A stretch of DNA of 6,384 nucleotides from Acidobacteriaceae bacterium. Its GTDB lineage: Bacteria; Acidobacteriota; Terriglobia; Terriglobales; Acidobacteriaceae. The notes beneath the pieces are model-generated. The model ran no database searches and had not been told where the DNA came from. It saw nothing but the letters and a program-made list of their open reading frames with translations. The position numbers and the translations under genes were made by a program. Of this stretch, positions 1 through 5,533 are shown piece after piece. Numbering within the stretch: position 1 is the first letter of the stretch; each line of letters opens with the position of its first letter. The stretch spans positions 1 to 6,384 of the forward strand of contig PMSZ01000357.1 in NCBI GenBank assembly GCA_003168235.1, given 5' to 3'.

Positions 1-8
1 AAGAGGGA

Positions 9-27
9 GATTCGTGCCTAGCGAATC
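9..27. other. Short inverted repeat upstream of the beta-helix gene
   Basis: GATTCG (9-14) pairs perfectly with CGAATC (22-27) across a 7-nt loop. A plus-strand reading frame from base 1 closes with TAG at 19-21, inside the loop, so this may be the 3' end of an upstream gene and its hairpin. There is no T-tract after it, so a factor-independent terminator is not supported. A six-base stem can occur by chance. Confidence 0.25.
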
Positions 28-38
28 GCCACGCTCCG

Positions 39-48
39 TGTGATCACA
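39..48. promoter_or_regulatory. Perfect 10-bp palindrome, possible operator
   Basis: TGTGATCACA is perfectly self-complementary and lies about 20 bases before the ribosome binding site of the secreted beta-helix gene. The two halves match CRP-type half-sites (TGTGA / TCACA), but the usual 6-nt spacer is missing, so it is not a normal CRP site. A dimeric regulator of another family could bind it. No clear -35/-10 pair was seen in the 78-base leader, although the promoter may lie outside the window. Confidence 0.25.
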
Positions 49-66
49 ATTAAGGGCGAGCCCCTC

Positions 67-73
67 AGGAGGT
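67..73 (+). promoter_or_regulatory. Strong ribosome binding site deciding the start at 79
   Basis: AGGAGGT at 67-73 is a full anti-SD match ending 5 nt before ATG at 79. It decides against the in-frame GTG at 40, which would add 13 residues in front of a clean signal peptide and would place this SD inside the coding region. It is the only strong SD seen in front of any gene in the window. Confidence 0.85.
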
Positions 74-78
74 CCGTC

Positions 79-2118
79 ATGTCCCGCCGCATAGCGTTTG
101 TTGTTTTGCTACTCCCGATCGTCTCGGTGTGCCTGTTTGCCCAAGGCGGTCCACAAATCACAACCGCGAGTCTTCCACAGGGTCAACAAGGCAACATGTA
201 TGGCGAAGCGTTCTACGCGACCGGCGGGACCGCACCTTACAGTTGGAGCATCTCCGCCGGCTCCGTCCCTTCCGGTATGGGAATGAATAGCAATGGGAAT
301 TTAGTTGGCGCACCTACGGCCGCGGGGACATTCAACTTCACGGTCATGGTCACGGACGCCAACGATAATATTTCGACCGGCGACTTCCGCCTCAACATCG
401 CAGCCACGACCGGTTACGACGGTCCGGCGCAACTGCCAATAGCAACTGTTGCCAGTTCCATGGCGGACACGCCGGCGCCAGGGTCCGTCATCAACGTCAG
501 CGCTGGTGCAGATCTACAGGCCGCGTTGAACAGTGCCCAATGCGGTAACACGATTCAACTGCAAGCTGGAGCAACCTTCACTGGAACCTTCAAGTTCCCG
601 CCTCTAAACTGCGATAGCAACCACTGGATTATTGTTCGCACCAGCTCTCCCGACAGCGCTCTGCCCGCCGAGGGCCAACGCCTCACGCCTTGTTATGCCG
701 GAGTGGCATCGCTGGAGGGACGTCCGCAATACCCGTGCAACAATCCGCAGAATGCGACGGTCAAGCTCGTTGCTTCAACACTGATCGGTCCCGTGGTCTT
801 CCAGAACGGAGCGAATCACTACCGCTTACTCGGATTGGAGCTAACTCGCCCCACGGGAACCAAGGGAGCTGTGACTCTGGCATCCGTCTACTCTGGCGGC
901 ACCGCGAGTTGCATCGTGCTCGATCGGAGCTGGCTGCACGGCACTACCGAGGATGAAACCGAGAGCGGTTTTGACCTCTCCGGTATGAATAACGTGGCCG
1001 TCGTGGATTCGTACTTCAGTGACTTCCACTGCACCGCGATCACCGGTACTTGTACGGAAGCGCATGCCGTGGCTGGAGGCATCGGAAATTATCAGGATGG
1101 CCCTTTTAACATCCAGGACAATTTCCTCGAAGCCTCGGGCCAAGCCATACTGTTCGGCGGTGGCGCGGCCACAACCACTCCAACCGACATCAGCATTCGT
1201 CTCAATCACTTCTTCAAACCGTGGCAATGGATGAAAGGTAACTCGCCGTTCCAGGGCGGAGCCTCGGGCGAACCATTCATTGTCAGACACCACCTGGAAC
1301 TCAAGAACGCCGCTCGCGTGCTGATTGAAGACAACATCATGGAAGATGTCTGGGGAGGTTTCGGCGAATCTGGCTATGCCGTACTGCTGAATCCCAAGAG
1401 CCAGCACACAAGATCAGGTGGTGACGTCTGTCCCATCTGTGAAGTCACCGACGTCACCCTCCGCTACACGCACATCATCCATGCCGCAGGCGGCATCGTA
1501 GCCGCAACCGTCCTTTCTGGAAATGGAGACGGTGGAGCGCCAGCCTTCGCCGGCGCCCGCTTCAGCATTCATGACGTTGTCATGGATGACATTAGCCGCA
1601 ACTACATTGGCAACGGTACGCTGTTCACAGTGGCAAATGCATGGCTGGTGAATCCCTTGAATACGGTCACGATCAACCACATCACAGGTTTCCCGGATCC
1701 CCGTGGCGGCGTCCTTAGCCTCTGGAACCAGACCTCGAATCCGGAGATGTACGGATTCGTCTTCACCAACAGCATTGTCACAACCGGCAGATACCCCGTA
1801 TGGAACGGGGCTGGCGGCGACACAAGTTGTGCATCTGCGGACGTTCCGCTGACGAGCCTGAACAACTGCTTCAGTTCGTACACGTTCAACAATAACGCCC
1901 TGGTCGCGGCCCCTTCGCAATTCCCAGAGTCGTCCTGGCCCACGGGCAACTTGTTCACGACCAGCCCTGACAATGTAGATTTCGTGCAATATGCCGGCGG
2001 AAATGCTGGGAACTATCAACTCCAGCAGATCAGCCCCTACCTGGGTATGGGCACCGATGGCAACGACCTCGGGGCCGATATTGTTGGGCTAAACCAAGCT
2101 CTTACGGGAGTCGAATGA
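79..2118 (+). CDS. Secreted Ig-like / right-handed beta-helix protein
   Basis: 679 residues. The start at 79 follows a perfect SD and gives a classic Sec signal peptide: SRR n-region, hydrophobic residues 5-20, and likely cleavage after LFA (residue 21). Cys18 is not preceded by a proper lipobox, so a free secreted protein is more likely than a lipoprotein. Residues about 24-108 look like an Ig-fold putative-binding (He_PIG-type) domain: LPQGQQG, YSWSISAGSVPSGM, G.L.G.PTAAGTFNFTV.VTD. From about residue 138 onward the sequence fits a parallel beta-helix of the pectin-lyase-like superfamily, with an entry repeat (VINVSAGADLQAALNSAQCG) followed by many short N-rich strands and turns. Several cysteines in the extracellular part suggest disulfides. 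No polysaccharide-lyase or hydrolase catalytic set could be recognised, so the substrate is unknown. Cell-surface or extracellular polysaccharide binding or cleavage is an inference from fold. It is convergent with the thioredoxin-like gene and not part of the pterin gene series. Confidence 0.85.
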   Translation: MSRRIAFVVLLLPIVSVCLFAQGGPQITTASLPQGQQGNMYGEAFYATGGTAPYSWSISAGSVPSGMGMNSNGNLVGAPTAAGTFNFTVMVTDANDNISTGDFRLNIAATTGYDGPAQLPIATVASSMADTPAPGSVINVSAGADLQAALNSAQCGNTIQLQAGATFTGTFKFPPLNCDSNHWIIVRTSSPDSALPAEGQRLTPCYAGVASLEGRPQYPCNNPQNATVKLVASTLIGPVVFQNGANHYRLLGLELTRPTGTKGAVTLASVYSGGTASCIVLDRSWLHGTTEDETESGFDLSGMNNVAVVDSYFSDFHCTAITGTCTEAHAVAGGIGNYQDGPFNIQDNFLEASGQAILFGGGAATTTPTDISIRLNHFFKPWQWMKGNSPFQGGASGEPFIVRHHLELKNAARVLIEDNIMEDVWGGFGESGYAVLLNPKSQHTRSGGDVCPICEVTDVTLRYTHIIHAAGGIVAATVLSGNGDGGAPAFAGARFSIHDVVMDDISRNYIGNGTLFTVANAWLVNPLNTVTINHITGFPDPRGGVLSLWNQTSNPEMYGFVFTNSIVTTGRYPVWNGAGGDTSCASADVPLTSLNNCFSSYTFNNNALVAAPSQFPESSWPTGNLFTTSPDNVDFVQYAGGNAGNYQLQQISPYLGMGTDGNDLGADIVGLNQALTGVE

Positions 2119-2125
2119 ATTTCAC

Positions 2126-2175
2126 GTCTCAGGAGCCAATTCGGACACATCGCCAGTCCGCGGGGTTCCTGAGAC
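2126..2175. terminator. Stem-loop between convergent genes, possible bidirectional terminator
   Basis: A 12-base left arm (2126-2137, GTCTCAGGAGCC) pairs with 2164-2175 (GGTTCCTGAGAC), with one G-T wobble. Inside the 26-nt loop, CGGAC (2142-2146) pairs with GTCCG (2156-2160). The element sits 7 nt after the stop of the beta-helix gene and about 30 nt beyond the stop of the opposing thioredoxin-like gene, so it could end transcription from both sides. Neither side has a T-tract, so it may act as an mRNA 3'-end stabiliser or need Rho. Its right arm merges with the heptamer array at 2168-2202. Confidence 0.5.
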
Positions 2176-2202
2176 CCGATTCCTAAGACCTGACACCTGC
2201 TC
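2168..2202. repeat. Degenerate 7-nt tandem array, five units
   Basis: Five consecutive heptamers in phase, consensus CCTRANA. The units at 2168, 2182 and 2189 are CCTGAGA, CCTAAGA and CCTGACA; those at 2175 and 2196 are more diverged. The array fills the gap between the convergent genes and ends 3 nt before the thioredoxin-like gene's stop codon. Similar 7-nt phasing with other motifs occurs at three further places in the window. Confidence 0.6.
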
Positions 2203-2205
2203 GTC

Positions 2206-2763
2206 TCACAGCCTGCCCAAGTAGTCTGTCACTTCCGGACTCGTCCACTCCACCGGCCCAATAAACTTGCGCCGAACCACGCCCTGCCGGTCGATCACGA
2301 ACGTTTCCGGCCAGCCAAACGTCCCATAAAGCGTAGCCGCTTTCCTCGCCTCATCCCGCACGGTGACCATGTTGACGCCATATTCCTTGAGAAATCTGTG
2401 GTAAGCCGCGTCATCGTCGTCAATACTCACGGCCAGCACCACCACGCCCTTATCTTTCAGCCGCGCCTGCATTCGGACCAGCGACGGAGTCTCCTCGACA
2501 CACGGCGGACACCACGTCGCCCAGAAATTCAGCACCACCACCTGCCCGCGAAATTGGCTGAGCGTTACTTTATGATCTGAATCCTGCACGGTGAAGTCCG
2601 GCGCATTCGAACCAATCCGAGGAGGACGCCCATTTCCATAGCATCCGATCAGGGCCACCAGCAGCCCAGGAACGAGAAGCCTTGCGAGTAACGTGGGAAG
2701 TGACGTGGGACATGACGTGGGAAGTGGCTTCGGAGGACACGTAAGAAGATCGGTTCGGCTCAC
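2206..2763 (-). CDS. TlpA/ResA-like thioredoxin-fold lipoprotein
   Basis: A membrane-anchored thiol-disulfide oxidoreductase of the TlpA/ResA (AhpC/TSA-Redoxin) type, acting outside the cytoplasmic membrane. In the longest frame (199 residues from GTG at 2805), LLVPGLLVALIGC (43-55) is a hydrophobic segment ending in a good lipobox (LIGC), so Cys55 is likely lipidated. The active site is WCPPC (98-102), preceded by the usual VVVLNFWAT strand, and the cis-proline loop is GWPETFVID (Pro166). APDF (68-71) is the typical domain opening. The family usually reduces or resolves disulfides, for example during cytochrome c maturation; no partner gene is present here. The start is uncertain. GTG at 2763 (185 residues) is preferred because GTG at 2805 or 2799 would overlap the divergent glycosyltransferase. 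No ATG lies in frame near the lipobox. The signal n-region is oddly long and is encoded partly by the 12-nt repeat at 2691-2726. Confidence 0.85.
   Translation of the reverse strand: MSRTDLLTCPPKPLPTSCPTSLPTLLARLLVPGLLVALIGCYGNGRPPRIGSNAPDFTVQDSDHKVTLSQFRGQVVVLNFWATWCPPCVEETPSLVRMQARLKDKGVVVLAVSIDDDDAAYHRFLKEYGVNMVTVRDEARKAATLYGTFGWPETFVIDRQGVVRRKFIGPVEWTSPEVTDYLGRL
2691..2726. repeat. 12-nt tandem repeat, three units, inside the lipoprotein 5' end
   Basis: Three consecutive 12-mers. The first and third are identical (ACGTGGGAAGTG) and the middle one has two changes (ACGTGGGACATG). A weak fourth-plus unit may continue to about 2750. Because the unit is a multiple of three, it keeps the minus-strand frame and encodes a PTS-type repeat (PTSCPTSLPT) in front of the lipoprotein signal core. 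If translation started downstream of it, the array would be 5' UTR, but no conventional start codon is available there in frame. Confidence 0.75.
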
Positions 2764-2768
2764 CTCGT

Positions 2769-2774
2769 TATAAT
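2769..2774 (+). promoter_or_regulatory. Perfect -10 box (TATAAT) between divergent genes
   Basis: TATAAT at 2769-2774 lies 12 nt before the ATG at 2787 of the glycosyltransferase. Initiation about 7 nt after it would give a leader of only some 6 nt, and there is no SD before that ATG, so the transcript may be essentially leaderless. The matching -35 position (about 2746-2751) is poor. On the minus strand the same A/T island reads TATTAT (2775-2770), about 7 nt before GTG 2763, so it could serve both genes. Confidence 0.5.
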
Positions 2775-2786
2775 AGCGAATAACCA

Positions 2787-3887
2787 ATGGATGCTTCACC
2801 TCCACTCCCGCCGCAATTTCCAGCCGTCGAAGTTTCGATTATCGTCCCCGCCCGCAACGAAGAAGCCAACCTCGGTGCCTGTCTCGAGTCGCTGACTGCA
2901 CAAACTGGCGTGGCTTTTGAAATCATCGTCGTCGACGACGAGTCCTCCGACCGCACCTGCGAAATCGCACGCAGCTTTGCCGGAGTGCGTGTAGTCTCTG
3001 CCGCTCCTCGCCCAGATCGCTGGACCGGAAAAAACAATGCCGTCGTCACCGGAGCGAAACAGGCACGCGCTCCGTGGTTACTGCTAACCGACGCCGACAC
3101 AGTTCATTTGCCCGGATCGCTGGCGCGAGCACTGAACGAAGCTAAGAACGAACATGCCGACTTGCTCTCGTACTCTCCGGAGCAAGTCGTCTCGACCTTC
3201 GCCGAGCGCGCGGTGATGCCAGTCATCTTCGCGGAGCTGGCCGCACAATACCCGCCTCACAAAGTGCGCGATCAGAATTCAGGAGTCGTGGCCGCAAACG
3301 GTCAATATCTTCTCGTTCGCCGCGCCGCCTACGACGCCGTGGGTGGACACGCCGCTGTCGCCACCGAGATCCTCGAAGATGTAGCCCTGGCGCGCCAGTT
3401 CCGCAACGCTGGCTACCGCGTGTATTTTCGCTATGGCGCAGACGCCGTCCGCACTCGCATGTATCGTTCTTGGTCTCAACTCCGCGAAGGCTGGACCAAG
3501 AATCTAGCGCTCCTTTTCCCGCGCCCCTCGTATCTGGCCTTCCAGAGTCTGGCTCTGTGGATCGTGGCGTGGTTCTCCCTCGCGGTCGCGGCGAGCGCCG
3601 CCATCAACCGCCGCTTCCCATGGATTGTTCTAGCCGCCCTCTGGCTTTTGTTGTACCGAAAAATTCGCGCCGCGAATTTCTCAACTATGAATAACCTGAT
3701 TGCCATGGCCTTCGGGCCACCCATCTTTGCCTACTTGCTGCTACGCTCAAAGAAGGCCCATGCCAACGGCCGAGTGTCGTGGAAGGGCCGCAACTACAAT
3801 GTCGAAATTGAAAGTGTTCGCGTCCCAATGTCCATGTCAAAACCCGCGTCCAGCAACAGCAGTCAAAGACTGAGAACTGGGAACTGA
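2787..3887 (+). CDS. Membrane-bound family 2 glycosyltransferase (hopene-associated / CrtQ-like)
   Basis: 366 residues. The N-terminal GT-A domain has VSIIVPARNEE (16-26), EIIVVDDESSDRT (45-57, nucleotide-sugar binding), WTGKN (79-83), the metal-binding DAD (102-104), ANGQ (170-173), the catalytic-type ED (197-198, ILEDVALARQF) and an acceptor-side RMYRSWSQLREGWTKN (224-239). Two or three hydrophobic segments follow (about 250-272, 278-290, 303-319), then WKGRNY (332-337). This order is typical of inverting GT2 enzymes that glycosylate lipid or isoprenoid acceptors at the cytoplasmic membrane, such as the hopanoid-cluster and diaponeurosporenoate transferases. The actual acceptor here is unknown. 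The last 29 residues after WKGRNY are polar and low in complexity, and the stop codon lies inside a heptamer array, so the tail may have been added by the repeat. The gene is only about 20 nt upstream of the first PTPS and may be co-transcribed with it. A role in glycosylating the pterin is possible but unsupported by the motifs. Confidence 0.85.
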   Translation: MDASPPLPPQFPAVEVSIIVPARNEEANLGACLESLTAQTGVAFEIIVVDDESSDRTCEIARSFAGVRVVSAAPRPDRWTGKNNAVVTGAKQARAPWLLLTDADTVHLPGSLARALNEAKNEHADLLSYSPEQVVSTFAERAVMPVIFAELAAQYPPHKVRDQNSGVVAANGQYLLVRRAAYDAVGGHAAVATEILEDVALARQFRNAGYRVYFRYGADAVRTRMYRSWSQLREGWTKNLALLFPRPSYLAFQSLALWIVAWFSLAVAASAAINRRFPWIVLAALWLLLYRKIRAANFSTMNNLIAMAFGPPIFAYLLLRSKKAHANGRVSWKGRNYNVEIESVRVPMSMSKPASSNSSQRLRTGN

Positions 3888-3899
3888 GAACCGGGAACT
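3869..3899. repeat. 7-nt tandem array over the glycosyltransferase stop codon
   Basis: Four perfect in-phase matches to ACYGRGA at 3869, 3876, 3883 and 3890, followed by ACT. The TGA stop of the glycosyltransferase (3885-3887) lies in the third unit, so the final residues (LRTGN) are repeat-encoded. The array occupies almost all of the gap before the first PTPS. Its GGGA cores could act as weak SD-like sequence; CGGGAA at 3892-3897 lies 10 nt before ATG 3908. Confidence 0.8.
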
Positions 3900-3907
3900 T
3901 GTCTTCT

Positions 3908-4345
3908 ATGGTCTACCTGACTCGCAAAGCCGAATTCTCCGCTTCGCACTACTATCACAATCCGGATTTCACTCCGGAAGAGAATCGGCGCATTTTCGGC
4001 AAGTGCAATAACCCCAACGGACACGGCCACAACTACACTCTCGAAGTCACCGTAAAAGGCGCTGTCGATCCGCGCTCCGGATTCGTGGTCGATCTCAAGC
4101 AACTGAAAGACATCATGAGCAGGGAAGTGCTCGATGCCCTCGACCATCGCTTCCTGAACAAGGAAGTCCCCGAGTTCCTCACCAAAATCCCGACCACCGA
4201 AAATCTTGCGATCGTGATCTGGCAGCGGCTTGCCCCCAAGCTCAACGCGGCGATACTGCATCGCGTGCGCGTTTATGAAACCCCCGACCTGTTCGTCGAT
4301 TTTTACGGGGAATCATCAGAACGAGAAGCATCAAAACGAGAATAA
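3908..4345 (+). CDS. 6-pyruvoyl-tetrahydropterin synthase, copy 1
   Basis: 145 residues from ATG 3908; TTG at 3899 would add three residues. The PTPS family converts 7,8-dihydroneopterin triphosphate to 6-pyruvoyl-tetrahydropterin in the cytoplasm, as a zinc-dependent hexamer. Zinc histidines are His14 (FSASH), His39 and His41 (GHGHNY). The catalytic Cys33 sits in GKCNNPNGHGHNY (31-43), which matches the animal PTPS signature as I recall it. Asp79-His80 (LDHRFLN) complete the catalytic set. Glu98 in PTTEN and Glu124 in VRVYET bind the pterin. Cys rather than Glu at 33 argues against PTPS-III (folate bypass), and the CNNPNGHGH spacing differs from the typical QueD type, although automatic annotation may say queD. 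The conserved fold ends at YGE (133-135). The last ten residues (ESSER/EASKR-like pentads) are encoded by a 15-nt repeat that also supplies the stop. It overlaps the next gene by 1 nt. Confidence 0.92.
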   Translation: MVYLTRKAEFSASHYYHNPDFTPEENRRIFGKCNNPNGHGHNYTLEVTVKGAVDPRSGFVVDLKQLKDIMSREVLDALDHRFLNKEVPEFLTKIPTTENLAIVIWQRLAPKLNAAILHRVRVYETPDLFVDFYGESSEREASKRE

Positions 4346-4369
4346 TGAAAACGGGAATCATGAAAGCGA
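4310..4369. repeat. 15-nt tandem repeat, four units, across the PTPS-PTPS junction
   Basis: Four consecutive 15-mers at 4310, 4325, 4340 and 4355, consensus GAATCATSAAAACGA, each differing from it at a few positions. The array begins where the conserved PTPS fold of copy 1 ends. It supplies that gene's TAA stop (4343-4345) and both possible ATG starts of copy 2 (4345 and 4360). The unit length keeps frame, so it reads as pentapeptide repeats in copy 1. Confidence 0.75.
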
Positions 4370-4797
4370 CAGCCTGGAAGGCGCATCTCACGCGCCGTTA
4401 CATGTTTTCCGCCTCCCACCGCCTGCACCGCGATGACATGTCGGAAGCGGAGAACCACACCACCTACGGCAAGTGCAATAATCCCTACGGACACGGCCAC
4501 AACTACATGCTCGAAGTCACCGTCAGCGGGCCCGTCGATGGCCAGACTGGTATGGTTTGCGATCTCGTCGATCTGGACAATTTCGTACGCACGCAGGTCC
4601 TCGAACTCTACGACCACCAGAACTTGAACCTGCTTCCGGAGTTCGCCAGCGAAGTTCCGACCACCGAAAACCTCTGCATCGCGATCTACGAAATTGTGAA
4701 GCGCGGCTTCCTCAACGCTCATCTAGACAAGATAAGAATCGAAGAAACCATGATGAATTCGTTTGAATATGTTGGAGAACGAGGGGGGAATTTGTAA
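4345..4797 (+). CDS. 6-pyruvoyl-tetrahydropterin synthase, copy 2 (tandem paralogue)
   Basis: 150 residues from ATG 4345, which shares one base with the stop of copy 1 (TAATG), so translational coupling is likely; ATG 4360 is an alternative start. The full PTPS set is present: His25 (FSASH), Cys44 in GKCNNPYGHGHNY (42-54), His50, His52, Asp90-His91 (YDHQNLN), Glu108 (PTTEN) and Glu134 (IRIEET). The copy therefore looks catalytically intact, not decaying. By eye it is roughly half identical to copy 1, apart from a nearly identical 56-nt block around the Cys/His motif. It could form mixed hexamers with copy 1, or one copy could take a different pterin (for example 6-carboxy-tetrahydropterin chemistry); the sequence does not decide. 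The protein ends at the usual VGE plus RGGNL, and the stop TAA (4795-4797) falls in the first heptamer of the following inverted array. Confidence 0.92.
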   Translation: MKTGIMKATAWKAHLTRRYMFSASHRLHRDDMSEAENHTTYGKCNNPYGHGHNYMLEVTVSGPVDGQTGMVCDLVDLDNFVRTQVLELYDHQNLNLLPEFASEVPTTENLCIAIYEIVKRGFLNAHLDKIRIEETMMNSFEYVGERGGNL

Positions 4798-4891
4798 TTG
4801 GTAATTTGTAATTTGCGATTTCTGGTGTGACCATCGGCATCAGCCGTGTTCCTGAACACGATTACAAATTACCAATTGCCAATTACAAATT
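4789..4891. repeat. Inverted heptamer arrays forming a long A/T-rich hairpin
   Basis: Left arm 4789-4812 and right arm 4861-4891 are complementary: 4789-4801 pairs with 4879-4891 (13 bp) and 4802-4812 with 4861-4871 (11 bp), leaving one 7-nt unit (4872-4878) as a bulge and a 48-nt middle. Both arms are built from 7-nt units of consensus TTKGTAA, four on the plus strand from 4791 and four on the minus strand from 4889. The arms are far more A/T-rich than the surrounding genes. The element runs from the last codons of PTPS copy 2 to 6 nt before the folE start. It could be a small non-autonomous inverted-repeat element or a REP-like intergenic unit. No target-site duplication was seen. Confidence 0.8.
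4835..4860 (+). other. Two mutually exclusive small hairpins in the loop of the large stem
   Basis: CGTGTT (4845-4850) pairs with AACACG (4855-4860) around a CCTG tetraloop, directly next to the inner end of the long stem. A second hairpin, CGGC (4835-4838) with GCCG (4843-4846), overlaps the first by two bases, so only one can form at a time. This could be a switching leader for folE, but with such short stems chance is a real alternative. Confidence 0.35.
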
Positions 4892-4897
4892 AAACCT

Positions 4898-5500
4898 ATG
4901 AAATCCACCGACGCCGCCTCCTCCACCCTGACCAGCGCTACCTACGAAGAACTGGTGCGCGAAATGATCGTGCGTCTCGGCGAAGATCCCGACCGCGAAG
5001 GCCTGGCGCGCACTCCCGAGCGAGTTGCCAAAGCCATGCAGTTTCTCGTCAAAGGCTATAAGGACGATCCTGAAGAACTCTTGCGCAAGGCATTATTTAC
5101 CGTCACCTACGACGAAATGGTGATCGTGAAAGACGTCGAGATGTTTAGCCTGTGCGAACACCACCTGCTGCCATTTTTCGGCAAGGTGCATGTCGCCTAC
5201 ATTCCCAACGGAAAAGTCATCGGCCTCAGCAAAATTCCGCGGCTCATCGAAGCTTTCTCCCGTCGCCTCCAGATCCAGGAGCGTCTCACTACGCAAATTG
5301 CCGAGGCCATCCAGAACACGATCGAACCGCAGGGCGTGGGCGTCGTTATCGAGGCCCGCCATCTCTGCATGATGATGCGCGGCGTCGAAAAACAGCACTC
5401 CTCGGCGGTCACATCATCCATGCTCGGCTGCTTCCGCAACGAAGAAGAAACGCGCAGCGAATTTCTCTCGTTGATCCGGCAGCGCACGAACAGCGTGTGA
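4898..5500 (+). CDS. folE: GTP cyclohydrolase I
   Basis: 200 residues, normal length for the bacterial enzyme. It catalyses GTP to 7,8-dihydroneopterin triphosphate plus formate in the cytoplasm, as a large homo-oligomer, and is the entry step for both folate and biopterin. Seen in the sequence: DPDREGLARTPERVAKA (30-46), the zinc/catalytic motif SLCEHHLLPFFG (Cys86, His88, His89), GLSKIPR (109-115), RLQIQERLT (123-131), and GVGVVIEARHLCMMMRGV with His155 and the third zinc ligand Cys157, then SSAVTSSMLG (168-177). All zinc ligands are present, so this is the classical type I (FolE) enzyme and not the zinc-independent FolE2. It follows two PTPS genes, which points to biopterin-type synthesis over folate. 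No SD precedes ATG 4898; the leader is A/T-rich and ends a 24-bp stem, so initiation may depend on the unfolded leader. The stop is 33 nt before the SDR gene. Confidence 0.96.
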   Translation: MKSTDAASSTLTSATYEELVREMIVRLGEDPDREGLARTPERVAKAMQFLVKGYKDDPEELLRKALFTVTYDEMVIVKDVEMFSLCEHHLLPFFGKVHVAYIPNGKVIGLSKIPRLIEAFSRRLQIQERLTTQIAEAIQNTIEPQGVGVVIEARHLCMMMRGVEKQHSSAVTSSMLGCFRNEEETRSEFLSLIRQRTNSV

Positions 5501-5533
5501 TAAGTGTTCGACGCGGCGGGATAAACTGATCCG

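Noticed and set aside
39..48. Canonical CRP site
   Set aside because: The half-sites match, but the 6-nt spacer needed for CRP binding is absent; kept only as an unassigned palindrome.
40..78. Upstream GTG start at 40 for the secreted protein
   Set aside because: It would put a perfect SD inside the coding region and a charged 13-residue extension before a normal signal peptide; ATG 79 is much better.
841..2019. Minus-strand open frames of 188 and 201 residues inside the beta-helix gene
   Set aside because: They lie wholly inside a well-supported gene, have no recognisable domain, and their composition (Arg/Val/His-rich) is that of an antisense shadow in GC-rich DNA.
4310..4369. CRISPR array
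   Set aside because: The units are 15 nt, directly abutting with no unique spacers; the same applies to the 7-nt and 12-nt arrays elsewhere.
3908..4797. Queuosine-pathway reading of the PTPS genes (QueD)
   Set aside because: No queC, queE or queF is nearby, and the Cys-Asn-Asn-Pro-x-Gly-His-Gly-His spacing is that of true PTPS. It remains possible that one copy does double duty.
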